From Sphingobium sp. SYK-6 (lineage in GTDB: Bacteria > Pseudomonadota > Alphaproteobacteria > Sphingomonadales > Sphingomonadaceae): a stretch of 64,000 nucleotides of DNA. The notes below the pieces were generated by a model. That model ran no database searches. It had not been told where the DNA came from and saw only the letters and a program-made list of their open reading frames with translations. The stretch spans positions 2,884,501 through 2,948,500 of the forward strand of contig NC_015976.1 in the NCBI RefSeq assembly GCF_000283515.1, in the 5' to 3' direction. Shown here piece by piece: positions 44,570 through 53,733 of this stretch (position 1 is its first letter; each line of letters begins with the position of its first letter). The position numbers and the translations under genes are program-made.

Positions 44570-45525
44570 GCTGGAACGGCCCGCAGATGGGCGGAGCGAG
44601 GCTCTGCCGACCAGATCGTCACGGTAAGCGTGCCGCCGGCGAGATGGTCGACCACCCTGCCCCTCAGAGTCGCCGCCTTCATGAAGTCGAGAACCTCATC
44701 ATCTCCAAAACCGAGCCGCGCATGGGCATGTTCGCGGCGCAGTTCCTCGCGATCATGCGGCGCGACGTCGATGACGATCAGCTTCCCGGTCGGCTTCAGA
44801 ATCCGTGCGGATTCGGCGATGACCGCGGCCGGCCGCTGCGCATAGTGCAGGACCTGGTGGAGGACGACCGTATCCGCCGAGCCGGAAGGCAGATCGAGGG
44901 CGTTCATGTCGCCTTGGCGCAGCTCGGCATTGGTGACGCCCGCCTGCAACAGCTTCGCCCGGCCAAAGCGCAGCATCTCGGGTGATCGGTCGATGCCGAT
45001 CATGGAGTCAGCACGACCCGCAAGAAGATGGACCATCGTCCCGGTCCCGGTTCCGATATCGACAAGCGTGCCCACATGATGATCACCGATTGCCAGCAGG
45101 ATCGCCTCGTCGACATCCTCTGTAGGAACATGGAGCGCGCGGAGCCGGTCCCACTCCGCGGCGTGCGCAGCAAAATAGGCGGCCGCTTCGGCTGAGCGAT
45201 CCGCGTTGATCGCTTTGAGCCGGGTCGCATCTGCCGCAAGCCAGGGATTTCGGCCATGCACCTCCGCCCAGCGATCGAGCAATGCGAAGACAGGGTCGAC
45301 GAGCGAAGCCGCGCCAAGCCTGAGGAAAACCCAGTTTCCCTCCTTGCGCCGGCCAACCAGACCGCAGTCGATCAGCATTTTGAGGTGCTTGGAAACCGTG
45401 GGCTGCCCCTGAGCGAGCGTGTGAGCGAGTTCTCCCACGGACAGCTCCATCTCCTGAAGCAGATAGAGGATTCTGATGCGGACAGGATCCGCCAGAGCCT
45501 GGAGCGTGAGGACATCTCGATTCAT
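44566..45525 (-). CDS. ArsR-family regulator fused to a SAM-dependent methyltransferase
   Basis: The N-terminal 95 residues are an ArsR winged helix (LQALADPVRIRILYLLQEME, then ELAHTLAQGQPTVSKHLKML). The rest is a class I methyltransferase with motif I LVDIGTGTGTM, the acidic IGIDRSPEM and a ALDLPSGSADTVVLHQVLHY segment. No metal-binding Cys motif is seen. A SAM- or SAH-binding domain on a repressor at the head of a methionine synthase operon suggests that it senses methylation status. It starts 7 nt downstream of a palindrome. Confidence 0.88.
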   Translation of the reverse strand: MNRDVLTLQALADPVRIRILYLLQEMELSVGELAHTLAQGQPTVSKHLKMLIDCGLVGRRKEGNWVFLRLGAASLVDPVFALLDRWAEVHGRNPWLAADATRLKAINADRSAEAAAYFAAHAAEWDRLRALHVPTEDVDEAILLAIGDHHVGTLVDIGTGTGTMVHLLAGRADSMIGIDRSPEMLRFGRAKLLQAGVTNAELRQGDMNALDLPSGSADTVVLHQVLHYAQRPAAVIAESARILKPTGKLIVIDVAPHDREELRREHAHARLGFGDDEVLDFMKAATLRGRVVDHLAGGTLTVTIWSAEPRSAHLRAVPA

Positions 45526-45531
45526 ACATGT

Positions 45532-45547
45532 CTATATGCCAATATAG
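45532..45547. promoter_or_regulatory. Operator-like palindrome at the ArsR-methyltransferase promoter
   Basis: CTATAT-GCCA-ATATAG is a 6+6 inverted repeat immediately upstream of the start codon, in an AT-rich stretch with a further TATAG beside it. This position is typical of ArsR autoregulation. Confidence 0.5.
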
Positions 45548-45816
45548 GAATATAGAGTCAAAGCAATTCGTTCCGGCACAGGCGCTCATTCGGAGCGCTG
45601 CGGCGTTACAGCCAGGTCCGGGACCAGAGGCGATAAAAACGGTCGGCTATGGTGGCGCGACCGCACCTGCCTGACGGCACCAGCGTCAAACGAGACCGGG
45701 CAATCGATCAGGAAAAGCGGCAAGGCGCCACCTGCCGTTTCGCTTCTCGACAACGCCAGCTCCCGCGACTAGTTTTCGCGGAACGTCCCGCGATTTTTCC
45801 AACGATGGAGGGCGGC

Positions 45817-46773
45817 ATGAGCAAGGCCAGCGCGCATCATGGCGAGGCGGTTCTGGAAGCCGTACGGTCGCCAAGCAGCGCAGGCGTGTCCGCGATTGCG
45901 GCCTCATGGTGCCGGTCTGTTCTGAATCACGGGCTTGATCCCGAGCGGCATGATCAGCGTGAGCGGATCGCCAGCGGTGTATTGTCAGCGCTGCGGGCTG
46001 AGCATGAGGGCATGCTGGCGGTTGCCGCGCCAGTGCTCGATCATATGTTTCGGTCGGTTGGGCGGTCGGGCTGTGCAGTGATCCTGAGCGACGCGCGCGG
46101 CGTCATCCTGGAGCGCCGTGCGGGCGATGGCGATGCAAAGGGCTTCGCTGCCGCGGGTCTTGTCGAAGGCGCGATGTGGGGCGAAGCCGAGGAAGGGACC
46201 AATGGTATCGGCACCTGCCTCTTCGAAGACAAGCCAGTCATTATCCATCGCAATCAGCATTTCGCCAGCCGTAATGTCGGCATCAGTTGCATGGATGCCC
46301 CTGTGCACGACCCGCACGGGCGGCTTGTGGGCGCGCTCGATGTGTCGACCTGTCGTGATGACCATGGCCCGGCAATGGCCGAGATGATTGCTGCGCTGGT
46401 CCGTGACGCAGCGCGCAAGATCGAGCGTGATTATTTCTGCCGCCATTTCGAAGGGAACCGCATCATATTCCTGTCCGACGATACCGTCGCAGGCACCGCA
46501 CTGCTGGCCGTCGATCGCGACGACCTGGTGATCGGTGCCAGCCGGGCGGCCCGACTGCGGCTGGGGCTGAACGACGCCGCTCTGGCTGCGCCGCGCGTGC
46601 TTGCTCAGCTGCTTGGAGAAGGCGCCCCGCCCTCATTCGAGGATGCCGACCGGGCGGTGCTGCGTCAAGCATTGGCGCAAGCCGATGGTAATGCCAGCAA
46701 GGCCGCACGATTGCTCGGCATCGGTCGGGCAACCCTGTATCGGCGGATGGCACGGGCCGGGCTGACGCATTGA
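45817..46773 (+). CDS. GAF / Fis-type regulator without AAA+ domain (AcoR-like)
   Basis: The 318-residue protein starts at ATG 45817 after GGAGGGCGG. It has the AcoR-type N-terminus (AIAASWCRSVLNHGLDPERH), a GAF domain (GAMWGEAEEGTNGIGTCLFE ... VGISCMDAPVHDPHGRLVGA) and a Fis helix-turn-helix (NASKAARLLGIGRATLYRRM). The sigma-54 AAA+ module that AcoR has between GAF and Fis is absent; about 60 residues of linker take its place. It lies upstream of, and in line with, the alcohol/aldehyde dehydrogenase operon and probably senses its substrate. Confidence 0.85.
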   Translation: MSKASAHHGEAVLEAVRSPSSAGVSAIAASWCRSVLNHGLDPERHDQRERIASGVLSALRAEHEGMLAVAAPVLDHMFRSVGRSGCAVILSDARGVILERRAGDGDAKGFAAAGLVEGAMWGEAEEGTNGIGTCLFEDKPVIIHRNQHFASRNVGISCMDAPVHDPHGRLVGALDVSTCRDDHGPAMAEMIAALVRDAARKIERDYFCRHFEGNRIIFLSDDTVAGTALLAVDRDDLVIGASRAARLRLGLNDAALAAPRVLAQLLGEGAPPSFEDADRAVLRQALAQADGNASKAARLLGIGRATLYRRMARAGLTH

Positions 46774-46790
46774 CAGATTGTTGGCTTGAC

Positions 46791-46810
46791 CTGTCTCGCT
46801 AGCGAGACAG
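46791..46810. promoter_or_regulatory. 20-bp perfect palindrome, probable regulator site
   Basis: CTGTCTCGCTAGCGAGACAG is perfectly symmetric, lies 18 nt after the regulator stop and 113 nt before the aldehyde dehydrogenase start. A Fis-type dimer would bind a site like this. Confidence 0.65.
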
Positions 46811-46849
46811 AAGCCGCCCGCCTCAGGCCCCGCCCCTCTTTCATGTCGC

Positions 46850-46865
46850 TGGGGCGCTCCTAGCT
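46850..46865 (+). promoter_or_regulatory. Possible sigma-54 promoter of the dehydrogenase operon
   Basis: TGGGGCG-CTCC-TAGCT has GG and GC at the correct spacing with three mismatches to TGGCACG-N4-TTGCW. It is 59 nt upstream of the ATG and 40 nt after the palindrome. The regulator lacks the AAA+ domain needed for sigma-54 opening, so this stays doubtful. Confidence 0.3.
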
Positions 46866-46923
46866 TTGCTGACAGACGCCCACCCAACGGCGCCTTACCA
46901 GCAAAGGAAGAGGATCAGGCACA

Positions 46924-48450
46924 ATGGCCTCCATCGTTCAGGATCGACCAATCGCGAGACTCAAGTCGCCATTCGCGGCGCGCTATGACAATTTCATCGG
47001 CGGTCAATGGGTCGCTCCCAAAGCGGGGCGCTATTTCGAGAATGTCTCGCCGGTCACCGGCAACCCGGTGGGCGAAATCGCCCGATCGCAAGCCGAAGAT
47101 ATCGCTGCCGCGCTCGATGCCGCGCATGCCGCCAAAGATGCATGGGGCCAGACCTCCGTCACGGAACGCGCGCTGATCCTCAACCGCATCGCGGACCGGA
47201 TGGAGGCCAATCTCGAAAAGCTCGCCACGGCCGAGACATGGGACAATGGCAAGCCGATCCGCGAGACCATGGCCGCCGATCTCCCGCTCGCCATCGATCA
47301 TTTCCGCTATTTCGCAGGCGCCATCCGCGCGCAGGAGGGGTCTCTTGGCGAGATCGATCATGACATGGTGGCCTATCATTTCCATGAGCCGCTAGGCGTG
47401 GTCGGCCAGATCATTCCGTGGAATTTCCCATTGCTGATGGCCGCCTGGAAAATGGCGCCCGCGCTGGCTGCCGGCAATTGCATCGTGCTGAAGCCGGCCG
47501 AACAGACACCGGCCTCCATCATGGTGTGGATCGATCTGGTAGGCGACCTGCTGCCGCCCGGCGTGCTCAACATCGTCAACGGCTTCGGGCTTGAAGCGGG
47601 CAAGCCGCTGGCCACCTCACCGCGGATTTCAAAGATCGCCTTCACCGGCGAGACAACGACCGGCCGCCTCATCATGCAATATGCCAGCGAGAACCTCATC
47701 CCGGTGACGCTGGAACTGGGCGGCAAGTCGCCCAACATCTTCTTCGAGGATGTCGTGCGCGAGGATGATGACTATCTCGACAAGGCGATCGAGGGCTTCG
47801 TCATGTTCGCGCTCAATCAGGGCGAGGTGTGCACCTGCCCCAGCCGCGCGCTGATCCATGAAAAGATCTACGATCGCTTCATGGAAAAAGCCCTGAAAAG
47901 GGTGGCCGCCATCGTGCAGGGCAGCCCGCTCGATCCGGCCACGATGATTGGGGCGCAGGCATCATCGGAACAACGCGAGAAGATCCTCTCCTATATCGAT
48001 ATCGGCAAGCAGGAAGGCGCCGAACTGCTGATCGGCGGCGGGGCGGCGGATCTGGGCGGCGAGCTGTCGGGCGGCTACTATGTCCAGCCGACGGTCTTCA
48101 GGGGCCACAACAAGATGCGTATCTTCCAGGAGGAGATCTTCGGCCCGGTCCTGTCCGTCACCACTTTCAAGGATGAGGCCCAGGCGCTGGAGATTGCCAA
48201 CGACACGCTTTACGGCCTTGGCGCCGGCGTGTGGAGCCGCGAAGCCAACACCTGCTATCGCTTCGGCCGCGGCATACAGGCCGGGCGCGTCTGGACCAAC
48301 TGCTACCATGCCTATCCCGCTCATGCGGCCTTCGGTGGCTACAAGCAGTCCGGCATCGGACGAGAGAATCACAAGATGATGCTCGATCACTATCAGCAGA
48401 CCAAGAATATGCTGGTCAGCTACAGCCCCAGGAAGCTCGGCTTCTTCTGA
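46924..48450 (+). CDS. NAD-dependent aldehyde dehydrogenase (AcoD/ExaC type)
   Basis: It oxidises aldehydes such as acetaldehyde to acids. The 508-residue protein has the NAD-binding [20 protein letters not shown], the catalytic Glu in LELGGKSPN and the catalytic Cys in [11 protein letters not shown], and it ends with the typical [40 protein letters not shown] lies upstream of ATG 46924. It is first in an operon with an alcohol dehydrogenase and a DUF779 gene. Confidence 0.95.
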   Translation: MASIVQDRPIARLKSPFAARYDNFIGGQWVAPKAGRYFENVSPVTGNPVGEIARSQAEDIAAALDAAHAAKDAWGQTSVTERALILNRIADRMEANLEKLATAETWDNGKPIRETMAADLPLAIDHFRYFAGAIRAQEGSLGEIDHDMVAYHFHEPLGVVGQIIPWNFPLLMAAWKMAPALAAGNCIVLKPAEQTPASIMVWIDLVGDLLPPGVLNIVNGFGLEAGKPLATSPRISKIAFTGETTTGRLIMQYASENLIPVTLELGGKSPNIFFEDVVREDDDYLDKAIEGFVMFALNQGEVCTCPSRALIHEKIYDRFMEKALKRVAAIVQGSPLDPATMIGAQASSEQREKILSYIDIGKQEGAELLIGGGAADLGGELSGGYYVQPTVFRGHNKMRIFQEEIFGPVLSVTTFKDEAQALEIANDTLYGLGAGVWSREANTCYRFGRGIQAGRVWTNCYHAYPAHAAFGGYKQSGIGRENHKMMLDHYQQTKNMLVSYSPRKLGFF

Positions 48451-48516
48451 ACGCCCCCCTGCCCGCGCGCCCCTCCTCTTCCGGCGCGCGGGCCCCTCGA
48501 TCTTAGGAGAAAAGCA

Positions 48517-49548
48517 ATGGCCAAGACCATGAAAGCAGCGGTCGTCCGTGAATTCGGCAAGCCTCTCATCATCGACGAAGTGCCGATCCCGCAAGTCGGC
48601 CCCGGCCAGATCCAGGTCGCCATCCAGGCCTCGGGCGTGTGCCACACCGATCTCCATGCTGCCGAGGGCGACTGGCCGGTCAAGCCCAATCCGCCCTTCA
48701 TCCCCGGACATGAGGGCGTGGGCTTCGTTTCCGCTGTAGGTGCGGGCGTCAAGCATGTGAAGGAAGGCGACCGGGTCGGCGTGCCCTGGCTTTACTCCGC
48801 TTGCGGTCACTGCGTGCATTGCCTGGGTGGCTGGGAGACGCTGTGCGAGGAGCAGCAGAACACCGGCTATTCGGTTAATGGCGGTTTTGCAGACTATGTG
48901 ATCGCCGATCCCAATTATGTCGGTCACCTCCCCGCTAATCTGAGCTTCAACGAGCTGGCTCCGGTGCTCTGTGCCGGTGTGACGGTCTATAAGGGCCTCA
49001 AGATGACGGACACCAAGCCGGGCGATTATGTCGCCATTTCCGGCATTGGTGGCCTCGGGCATATGGCGGTGCAATATGCCAAGGCGATGGGCCTGAACGT
49101 CGCCGCCATCGACATTGACGACAGCAAGCTCGCACTGGCCCGCAAGCTGGGCGCGGACCTGACGGTCAACGCTCGCCATGAAGACCCTGCCACCCTCATC
49201 AAGAAGGCCACCGGAGGCGGCGTGAACGGCGTGCTGGTCACGGCGGTCAGTCCCAAAGCGTTCGAGCAGGCGATCGGCATGGTCGCGCGTGGCGGCACGG
49301 TGGCCCTCAATGGGCTTCCGCCGGGCACCTTCCCGCTCGACATTTTCGGCATGGTGCTGAACGGCATCACGGTGCGCGGTTCCATTGTCGGCACCCGGCT
49401 GGACCTGCAGGAAAGCATCGACTTCGCGGCGGAAGGCAAAGTCAAGGCGACCATCGAGACCGCAAAGCTGGAAGACATCAACACCGTCTTCGATCGCATG
49501 CACAAGGGCCAGATCGACGGGCGAATCGTGCTGGAAATCGCGAGCTGA
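48517..49548 (+). CDS. adhP: Zinc-dependent alcohol dehydrogenase (AdhP type)
   Basis: It oxidises primary alcohols with NAD. The catalytic zinc ligands are in [14 protein letters not shown] (Cys42) and GHEGVG, the structural zinc site is [15 protein letters not shown], and the nucleotide fold has [18 protein letters not shown]. The 343-residue length fits AdhP. TAGGAGAAAAGC precedes the ATG. It supplies aldehyde to the enzyme encoded upstream. Confidence 0.95.
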   Translation: MAKTMKAAVVREFGKPLIIDEVPIPQVGPGQIQVAIQASGVCHTDLHAAEGDWPVKPNPPFIPGHEGVGFVSAVGAGVKHVKEGDRVGVPWLYSACGHCVHCLGGWETLCEEQQNTGYSVNGGFADYVIADPNYVGHLPANLSFNELAPVLCAGVTVYKGLKMTDTKPGDYVAISGIGGLGHMAVQYAKAMGLNVAAIDIDDSKLALARKLGADLTVNARHEDPATLIKKATGGGVNGVLVTAVSPKAFEQAIGMVARGGTVALNGLPPGTFPLDIFGMVLNGITVRGSIVGTRLDLQESIDFAAEGKVKATIETAKLEDINTVFDRMHKGQIDGRIVLEIAS

Positions 49549-49559
49549 GGAGTTCAGCC

Positions 49560-49940
49560 ATGTCCGACGGGGTGAAAAAGGTGCAGCGCGTCGTCGCCAC
49601 CCCGGCGGCGCTCGACCTGATCGCCGAAATCCGTGCCGAACACGGCCCCTTGCTGTTCCACCAGTCGGGCGGATGCTGCGACGGCTCATCACCTATGTGC
49701 TACCCGGCGGGCGAGTTCCGCATCGGGGACGGAGACATATTGCTTGGCGAAGCCGGAGGTGCACCCGTCTATATTGGCCGTGCGCAGGGCGCTGCGTGGG
49801 CGCACACGCAGTTGGTCCTCGATGTCGTGGCCGGGCGGGGCGGCATGTTCAGTCTGGATAACGGACGCGAAAAGCGGTTCCTGACGCGCGGTCGGGTATT
49901 CGATGACGCGGAACAGGCATGGTTGCGCGACAACCTCTGA
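49560..49940 (+). CDS. DUF779 protein
   Basis: The 126-residue protein has the family core ALDLIAEIRAEHGPLLFHQS with GGCCDGSSPMCYPAGEF; the Cys-Cys and later Cys may bind a metal. DUF779 genes regularly accompany aldehyde dehydrogenases of this type. It starts 12 nt after adhP, preceded by GAGGAG. Confidence 0.88.
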   Translation: MSDGVKKVQRVVATPAALDLIAEIRAEHGPLLFHQSGGCCDGSSPMCYPAGEFRIGDGDILLGEAGGAPVYIGRAQGAAWAHTQLVLDVVAGRGGMFSLDNGREKRFLTRGRVFDDAEQAWLRDNL

Positions 49941-49947
49941 CGTGAGC

Positions 49948-50400
49948 GGCAGCTTTCAAAAATCCCAACGCCCCTCGGCCGCCTGCACCCGGGCGATGTC
50001 GATGTGAAAGTAGTCGATCGGATGAGCCCTGAAGCACTTCTTCCAGGCGGCCTCGCTTTCCAGCGCGGCAGACGACCGATGCCGTGGCGTTGCAGGCAGC
50101 GATGCAGGATCGCGTCAGGTGCGGAAGCAATGGTTGCAACGCGCAGAGACAATCGTCCAGGGGCAACAGCGTGCAGTGGCGGAACGCCCCAACCATCGCC
50201 TCTTCCTCAGTTGTGAGGACGGTGAAATGAGTGGCCCTGCACCCATCGGCGCATCGCTGACATGGGTCCGCTTGCGCCACTTCCGTACCGTCGTCGGGCT
50301 GATCCCATAACGACCGGCCAGTGCTCTCGCGCCCTCTTCACTATGCCGTATCGCTCGACGGACTGTCTGTCGTTGGGGCGCTGCCCATGATGATCAATCG
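49948..50400 (-). pseudogene. IS481-family transposase remnant, frameshifted
   Basis: On the minus strand separate frames show ALAGRYGISPTTVRKWRKRT (N-terminal helix-turn-helix), a middle part TEEEAMVGAFRHCTLLPLDD with LLPHLTRS and CLQRHGIGRLPRW, and finally KCFRAHPIDYFHIDIARVQA followed by AEGRWDF and a stop. In intact IS481 transposases these run in a single frame and continue through the DDE domain. At least two frameshifts and a C-terminal truncation are present. Confidence 0.65.
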
Positions 50401-50426
50401 TACCACCATATTGCGGGAGCAGACGC

Positions 50427-50879
50427 CTAAAGCACTTCGAAAAATCTTATCAGCGCAGAAGCGTCGTTCGGCTCCTCTATCACGCCGACGAAAAACAGGC
50501 CGAGCACCCAATTATGGTCGCTGCGCACATCGACATCCATACAGCTCGTGACGCGCTGGTACCCGTCGAGGCGCGCGTAGCCGATGTTACGAATATAGAG
50601 CCATTCACCTTTCTTGTCGCGCAGGACGATGTGCGTGTTGAGATCGGTTACGCCGTCGGTTCGTTTGAGCGAGTAGTCGCCTCCGCCGCTCGGATAGACT
50701 GCGCCCTCGATCTTGCCCGATATGGCGCCCCCGACGATCTTGCGCATGCGGCGCTCGCCATGCGGGGTCTGCTCAATGCGCACGGGCTCGAACTCCAGGC
50801 GGACCTCGAAGGCGGGCGCGAAACCGATTTTGGCAATGAACTGTGGCTCACGATCGAGCGCAATGGACAACTCAGTCAT
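50427..50879 (-). CDS. DUF3237 family protein
   Basis: A 150-residue beta-rich protein with the family pattern VRIEQTPHGERRMRKIVGGA, ISGKIEGAVYPSGGGDYSLK and RDKKGEWLYIRNIGYARLDG. The DUF3237 fold is lipocalin-like, with no assigned reaction. Its start shares one base with the preceding gene stop (TAATG), so the two DUF3237 genes are co-translated. They may form a heteromer. Confidence 0.82.
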   Translation of the reverse strand: MTELSIALDREPQFIAKIGFAPAFEVRLEFEPVRIEQTPHGERRMRKIVGGAISGKIEGAVYPSGGGDYSLKRTDGVTDLNTHIVLRDKKGEWLYIRNIGYARLDGYQRVTSCMDVDVRSDHNWVLGLFFVGVIEEPNDASALIRFFEVL

Positions 50880-51427
50880 TACAACACCTCGTAATAGGTG
50901 AAGACGGTCCGATCGGGATCGGTCCTGCGCAGCCCGTGGCCGATGATCAAGCTGTGATTCAGCCAGTCATGCGGGCTATCCTTAGGCGCATCGAAAAAGG
51001 GCGAGGTCCTCATTCTGAGCGGCACGTCCTTGTCTGGTGGCGCGACGAAGTCCTGATTGATCGGCGCGCCAGCTTCCCGCGGTGGCAGCCCCCGGTCGAG
51101 CGCAGTCGCCGGATCCCAGTCGACCCGGCGCATATAGCCGCGATTGTTGATGTAGATCTGGTGCCCATCGTTCGCCTCGAACATGTAGTGCGCGTCCAGC
51201 GGGCCACCGCCGCCGCCAAAGTCCGCACCGCCATAAGGCACGACCTTGCCCTGCAGACGCGGCCCCCAGATATCGCCGCCAATCGTCGGCACGAAGGCAC
51301 GCCGGAAGGGCGCCTCGATCATGATGCGCTCGCGGAAGAACACGCTGACGGAGAAGGCCCAGCGATAGGAGACGCCACTCATCGTTTCGATGGGCGAAAG
51401 GGGCGGAGATATCTGCGGATCGCTCAT
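50879..51427 (-). CDS. DUF3237 family protein, longer paralogue
   Basis: 182 residues with FVPTIGGDIWGPRLQGKVVP, YGGADFGG and HQIYINNRGYMRRVD, equivalent to the segments of its neighbour. AGGAAGG lies about 8 nt before the ATG. The gene is divergent from the MarR regulator with a 115-nt spacer, so MarR control is likely. Confidence 0.82.
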   Translation of the reverse strand: MSDPQISPPLSPIETMSGVSYRWAFSVSVFFRERIMIEAPFRRAFVPTIGGDIWGPRLQGKVVPYGGADFGGGGGPLDAHYMFEANDGHQIYINNRGYMRRVDWDPATALDRGLPPREAGAPINQDFVAPPDKDVPLRMRTSPFFDAPKDSPHDWLNHSLIIGHGLRRTDPDRTVFTYYEVL

Positions 51428-51542
51428 GTCATGACCTTCCTCTCGAGGGTTGGAGCGGCACTGTATTGATCCCTTGCCGGACCGGAAATTTTGCGGAAGG
51501 GGCCACTGGACATGCGGCGATCAACCGCCCATTCAAGCGTCC

Positions 51543-52061
51543 ATGAGTGGCGCCAAACCGACCGAAACTCGCGCTGTTGGAAATAGCCAGCGGCCTGCGC
51601 GAGCCAGCCGACTGAGCGCGGTCCATCGTGGCGATGTCACCTTGCCGGCGGAACTTAGCAACGCCGTGGGCTTCCAGATCAGGCGTGCGACGGGCGTTGC
51701 CGATGCGCTGTTCGCCGAGACATTTGGCGACATGGAAATCAACGCGGCACAATATGCCATTCTGATGGTCGTTCGCCACAATCCGGGTTGCCCGACCTCG
51801 GCGGCGGGAAGCCTGGTCGGCATTGCCCCTAATAATTTCGTTCCCCTGCTCGATAGCCTGACGGCGCGGGGCTATATCCGCCGGACTCTGAGCACCAAGG
51901 ACCGCCGCGTCCGGCACCTGCGGCTCACCCCGCGCGGCGAGGAGTTCTGCGAGGCGCTGGTGGCGCGGCACGAGGCGATCCAGGCCAGGATCGAAGAGCG
52001 CATGGGGCATGGGTCTGTCGCCGAGTTTCTAAGGTTGCTGAAGCTCTATTGCGGCGCCTGA
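51543..52061 (+). CDS. MarR-family transcriptional regulator
   Basis: A 172-residue winged-helix repressor: INAAQYAILMVVRHNPGCPT, then SLVGIAPNNFVPLLDSLTAR and GYIRRTLSTKDRRVRHLRLT (wing). MarR proteins usually respond to aromatic ligands and control divergent catabolic genes. Its 3' end overlaps the convergent hydrolase gene by 16 nt. No clear ribosome-binding site precedes ATG 51543; an upstream in-frame start is possible. Confidence 0.9.
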   Translation: MSGAKPTETRAVGNSQRPARASRLSAVHRGDVTLPAELSNAVGFQIRRATGVADALFAETFGDMEINAAQYAILMVVRHNPGCPTSAAGSLVGIAPNNFVPLLDSLTARGYIRRTLSTKDRRVRHLRLTPRGEEFCEALVARHEAIQARIEERMGHGSVAEFLRLLKLYCGA

Positions 52062-52849
52062 TCGGCAGCCAGGCCATCGCCCAGATGCTCGATCATCGCG
52101 GCATTGAAAGCCTGCGGATTTTCGACATTGCTGAGATGCGCCGCGTTCGGCAGGACGACGCTGCGGCCGTTCCGCACGCTCTGTGTGATGAGTGGCAGCG
52201 CGGCGCCGCGCGGGCCGTCTTCCGCTCCGCCGATGACGAGGGTCGGCGCGGAAATCGACGGCAAAGCGTCACGCAGATCGACATCGCGCAGGGCGCTCGC
52301 GTTGCCCGCATAACCTGCGACCGGCATCCCGGCCATGGCCGCCACGAGCCTCTCCACGGCATCTTTCCGTCCGGCGCGAAAGCCCTCGCTCAGCCAGCTC
52401 TCGATGGTCGTGCGAGCGATGTCCGCCATGCCTTCGGCGCGCGCCCGCGCGGCGAGATCGTCCCACCCCTGCTTGTTCGGGATGAAGGGCGTCGTATTGG
52501 CGAGCACCAGACGACGAATGCGCTCGGGGTGATGCGCAGCCAGCCACATGCCCGTCATGCCGCCCTGCGAAACGCCGACGAAATCAGCGCGCGCGATGCC
52601 CAAGGCGTCCATGATGGCCAGGACGTCACTGCCGAGCAGCGCGACGGAATAGTCGCCCTCCGGAGCCTCGCTCGCCCCCTGCCCGCGCGTATCGAAGCGC
52701 ACGACGCGCCGCCCGGCGAGCACGGGCATCTGGACATCGAAGCAGGCGATATCGCCGCCGATATGGTGGGACAGGATGACGGGGACGCCATCCTGCGGAC
52801 CCTCGACGAGAACATTGAGGCGGCAATCGCCACTGGCGATGAAGGGCAT
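52046..52849 (-). CDS. Alpha/beta hydrolase (3-oxoadipate enol-lactonase-like)
   Basis: 267 residues from ATG 52849. The nucleophile elbow is GVSQGG, the oxyanion region ILSHHIGGD, the fold strand RVVRFDTRGQGAS and the catalytic His is in NAAHLSNVENP. Proteins with this pattern are close to PcaD/EstD-type hydrolases. It is the last gene of the catabolic operon, 14 nt after the preceding gene; the substrate is unknown. Confidence 0.88.
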   Translation of the reverse strand: MPFIASGDCRLNVLVEGPQDGVPVILSHHIGGDIACFDVQMPVLAGRRVVRFDTRGQGASEAPEGDYSVALLGSDVLAIMDALGIARADFVGVSQGGMTGMWLAAHHPERIRRLVLANTTPFIPNKQGWDDLAARARAEGMADIARTTIESWLSEGFRAGRKDAVERLVAAMAGMPVAGYAGNASALRDVDLRDALPSISAPTLVIGGAEDGPRGAALPLITQSVRNGRSVVLPNAAHLSNVENPQAFNAAMIEHLGDGLAADQAPQ

Positions 52850-52863
52850 TGAACGGCTCCAGC

Positions 52864-53733
52864 TCAAAGGGTGGTCGAGCCCCAGCGGGCCGCGGGTGCC
52901 CATGGGGTTTCCATATAATAGGGGACGGCGATGAAGGTCGCCTCGACCGCCGTGATCCGGCCGGCCTTGATCTTGAACAGCTCCAGCAGGTGCCAGCTAT
53001 GCGGCTCGCGGAAGATCGACTTCATGGCCGTGCCGTCGGTCAGCACATAATCGTCGAGAATGCCCTTATGGTCGATAAACCCTCGTGCCATCACGAGGCC
53101 CCTTGTCTCGTCGACCACGACAAAGTCCCGGTCGCGCACGCGCTCGTTGAAGCGATAGCGGCCGAGCCGGAACAGCTTCTCGACGTCGGCATAAGCCTTG
53201 CCATTCTCGTAGCGCACACAGTCCTCGGTGAAGGCGGTGTTGCGGATCGCGCCGTCATTCTGCTCCAGCGTCTCGAAATAGCCGTTCGCGATACCGATCA
53301 GCGCGGCCCGGTCCATCCGCTCATGGTCGGCGACCGGCCGCGCGAGATCGGGATCATGCCGGAACTCGTCGACCGGTCCGATGGGCGTGGGAGGACCCGA
53401 CAGGTTGCGCGGGGTGCTGAAGACATGCTCGGCCTCGACGATCTCGTCTCCTTCGACGCGCAGGCGAATGGCGAGATATCCAGCAACATCGAGCGTGCGG
53501 ATCGCCGTGAAGATGCCGATGCTGCGCTGCACGGTGTCGACCAGCGTCAGCGCCGGCCCCAACTCCTCGGAGATGCTGTCCCAGGTGCCGTCGGGAAACG
53601 GCAAGGCAACGCTGTTCTCACTGAAGCGGACAGTCGGGGCGATCGGCGCCCGCGAAGGGTCCCGCGCGGCATAGGCTGCGCGATAAGCGTCGGCAATGCG
53701 ATGAAGCATGGCTTCCTCGGCCAGATCGGTCAT
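52864..53733 (-). CDS. NTF2/SnoaL-like domain protein
   Basis: A 289-residue protein that appears to hold two NTF2-like cone folds: residues about 5-125 (MLHRIADAYRAAYAARDPSR ... AIRTLDVAGYLAIRLRVEGD) and about 150-280 (LIGIANGYFETLEQNDGAIR ... WHLLELFKIKAGRITAVEAT). The second half has the typical AFTEDCVRYENG. Such proteins act as isomerases, hydrolases or ligand binders. The start overlaps the MFS gene stop (ATGA). Confidence 0.78.
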   Translation of the reverse strand: MTDLAEEAMLHRIADAYRAAYAARDPSRAPIAPTVRFSENSVALPFPDGTWDSISEELGPALTLVDTVQRSIGIFTAIRTLDVAGYLAIRLRVEGDEIVEAEHVFSTPRNLSGPPTPIGPVDEFRHDPDLARPVADHERMDRAALIGIANGYFETLEQNDGAIRNTAFTEDCVRYENGKAYADVEKLFRLGRYRFNERVRDRDFVVVDETRGLVMARGFIDHKGILDDYVLTDGTAMKSIFREPHSWHLLELFKIKAGRITAVEATFIAVPYYMETPWAPAARWGSTTL

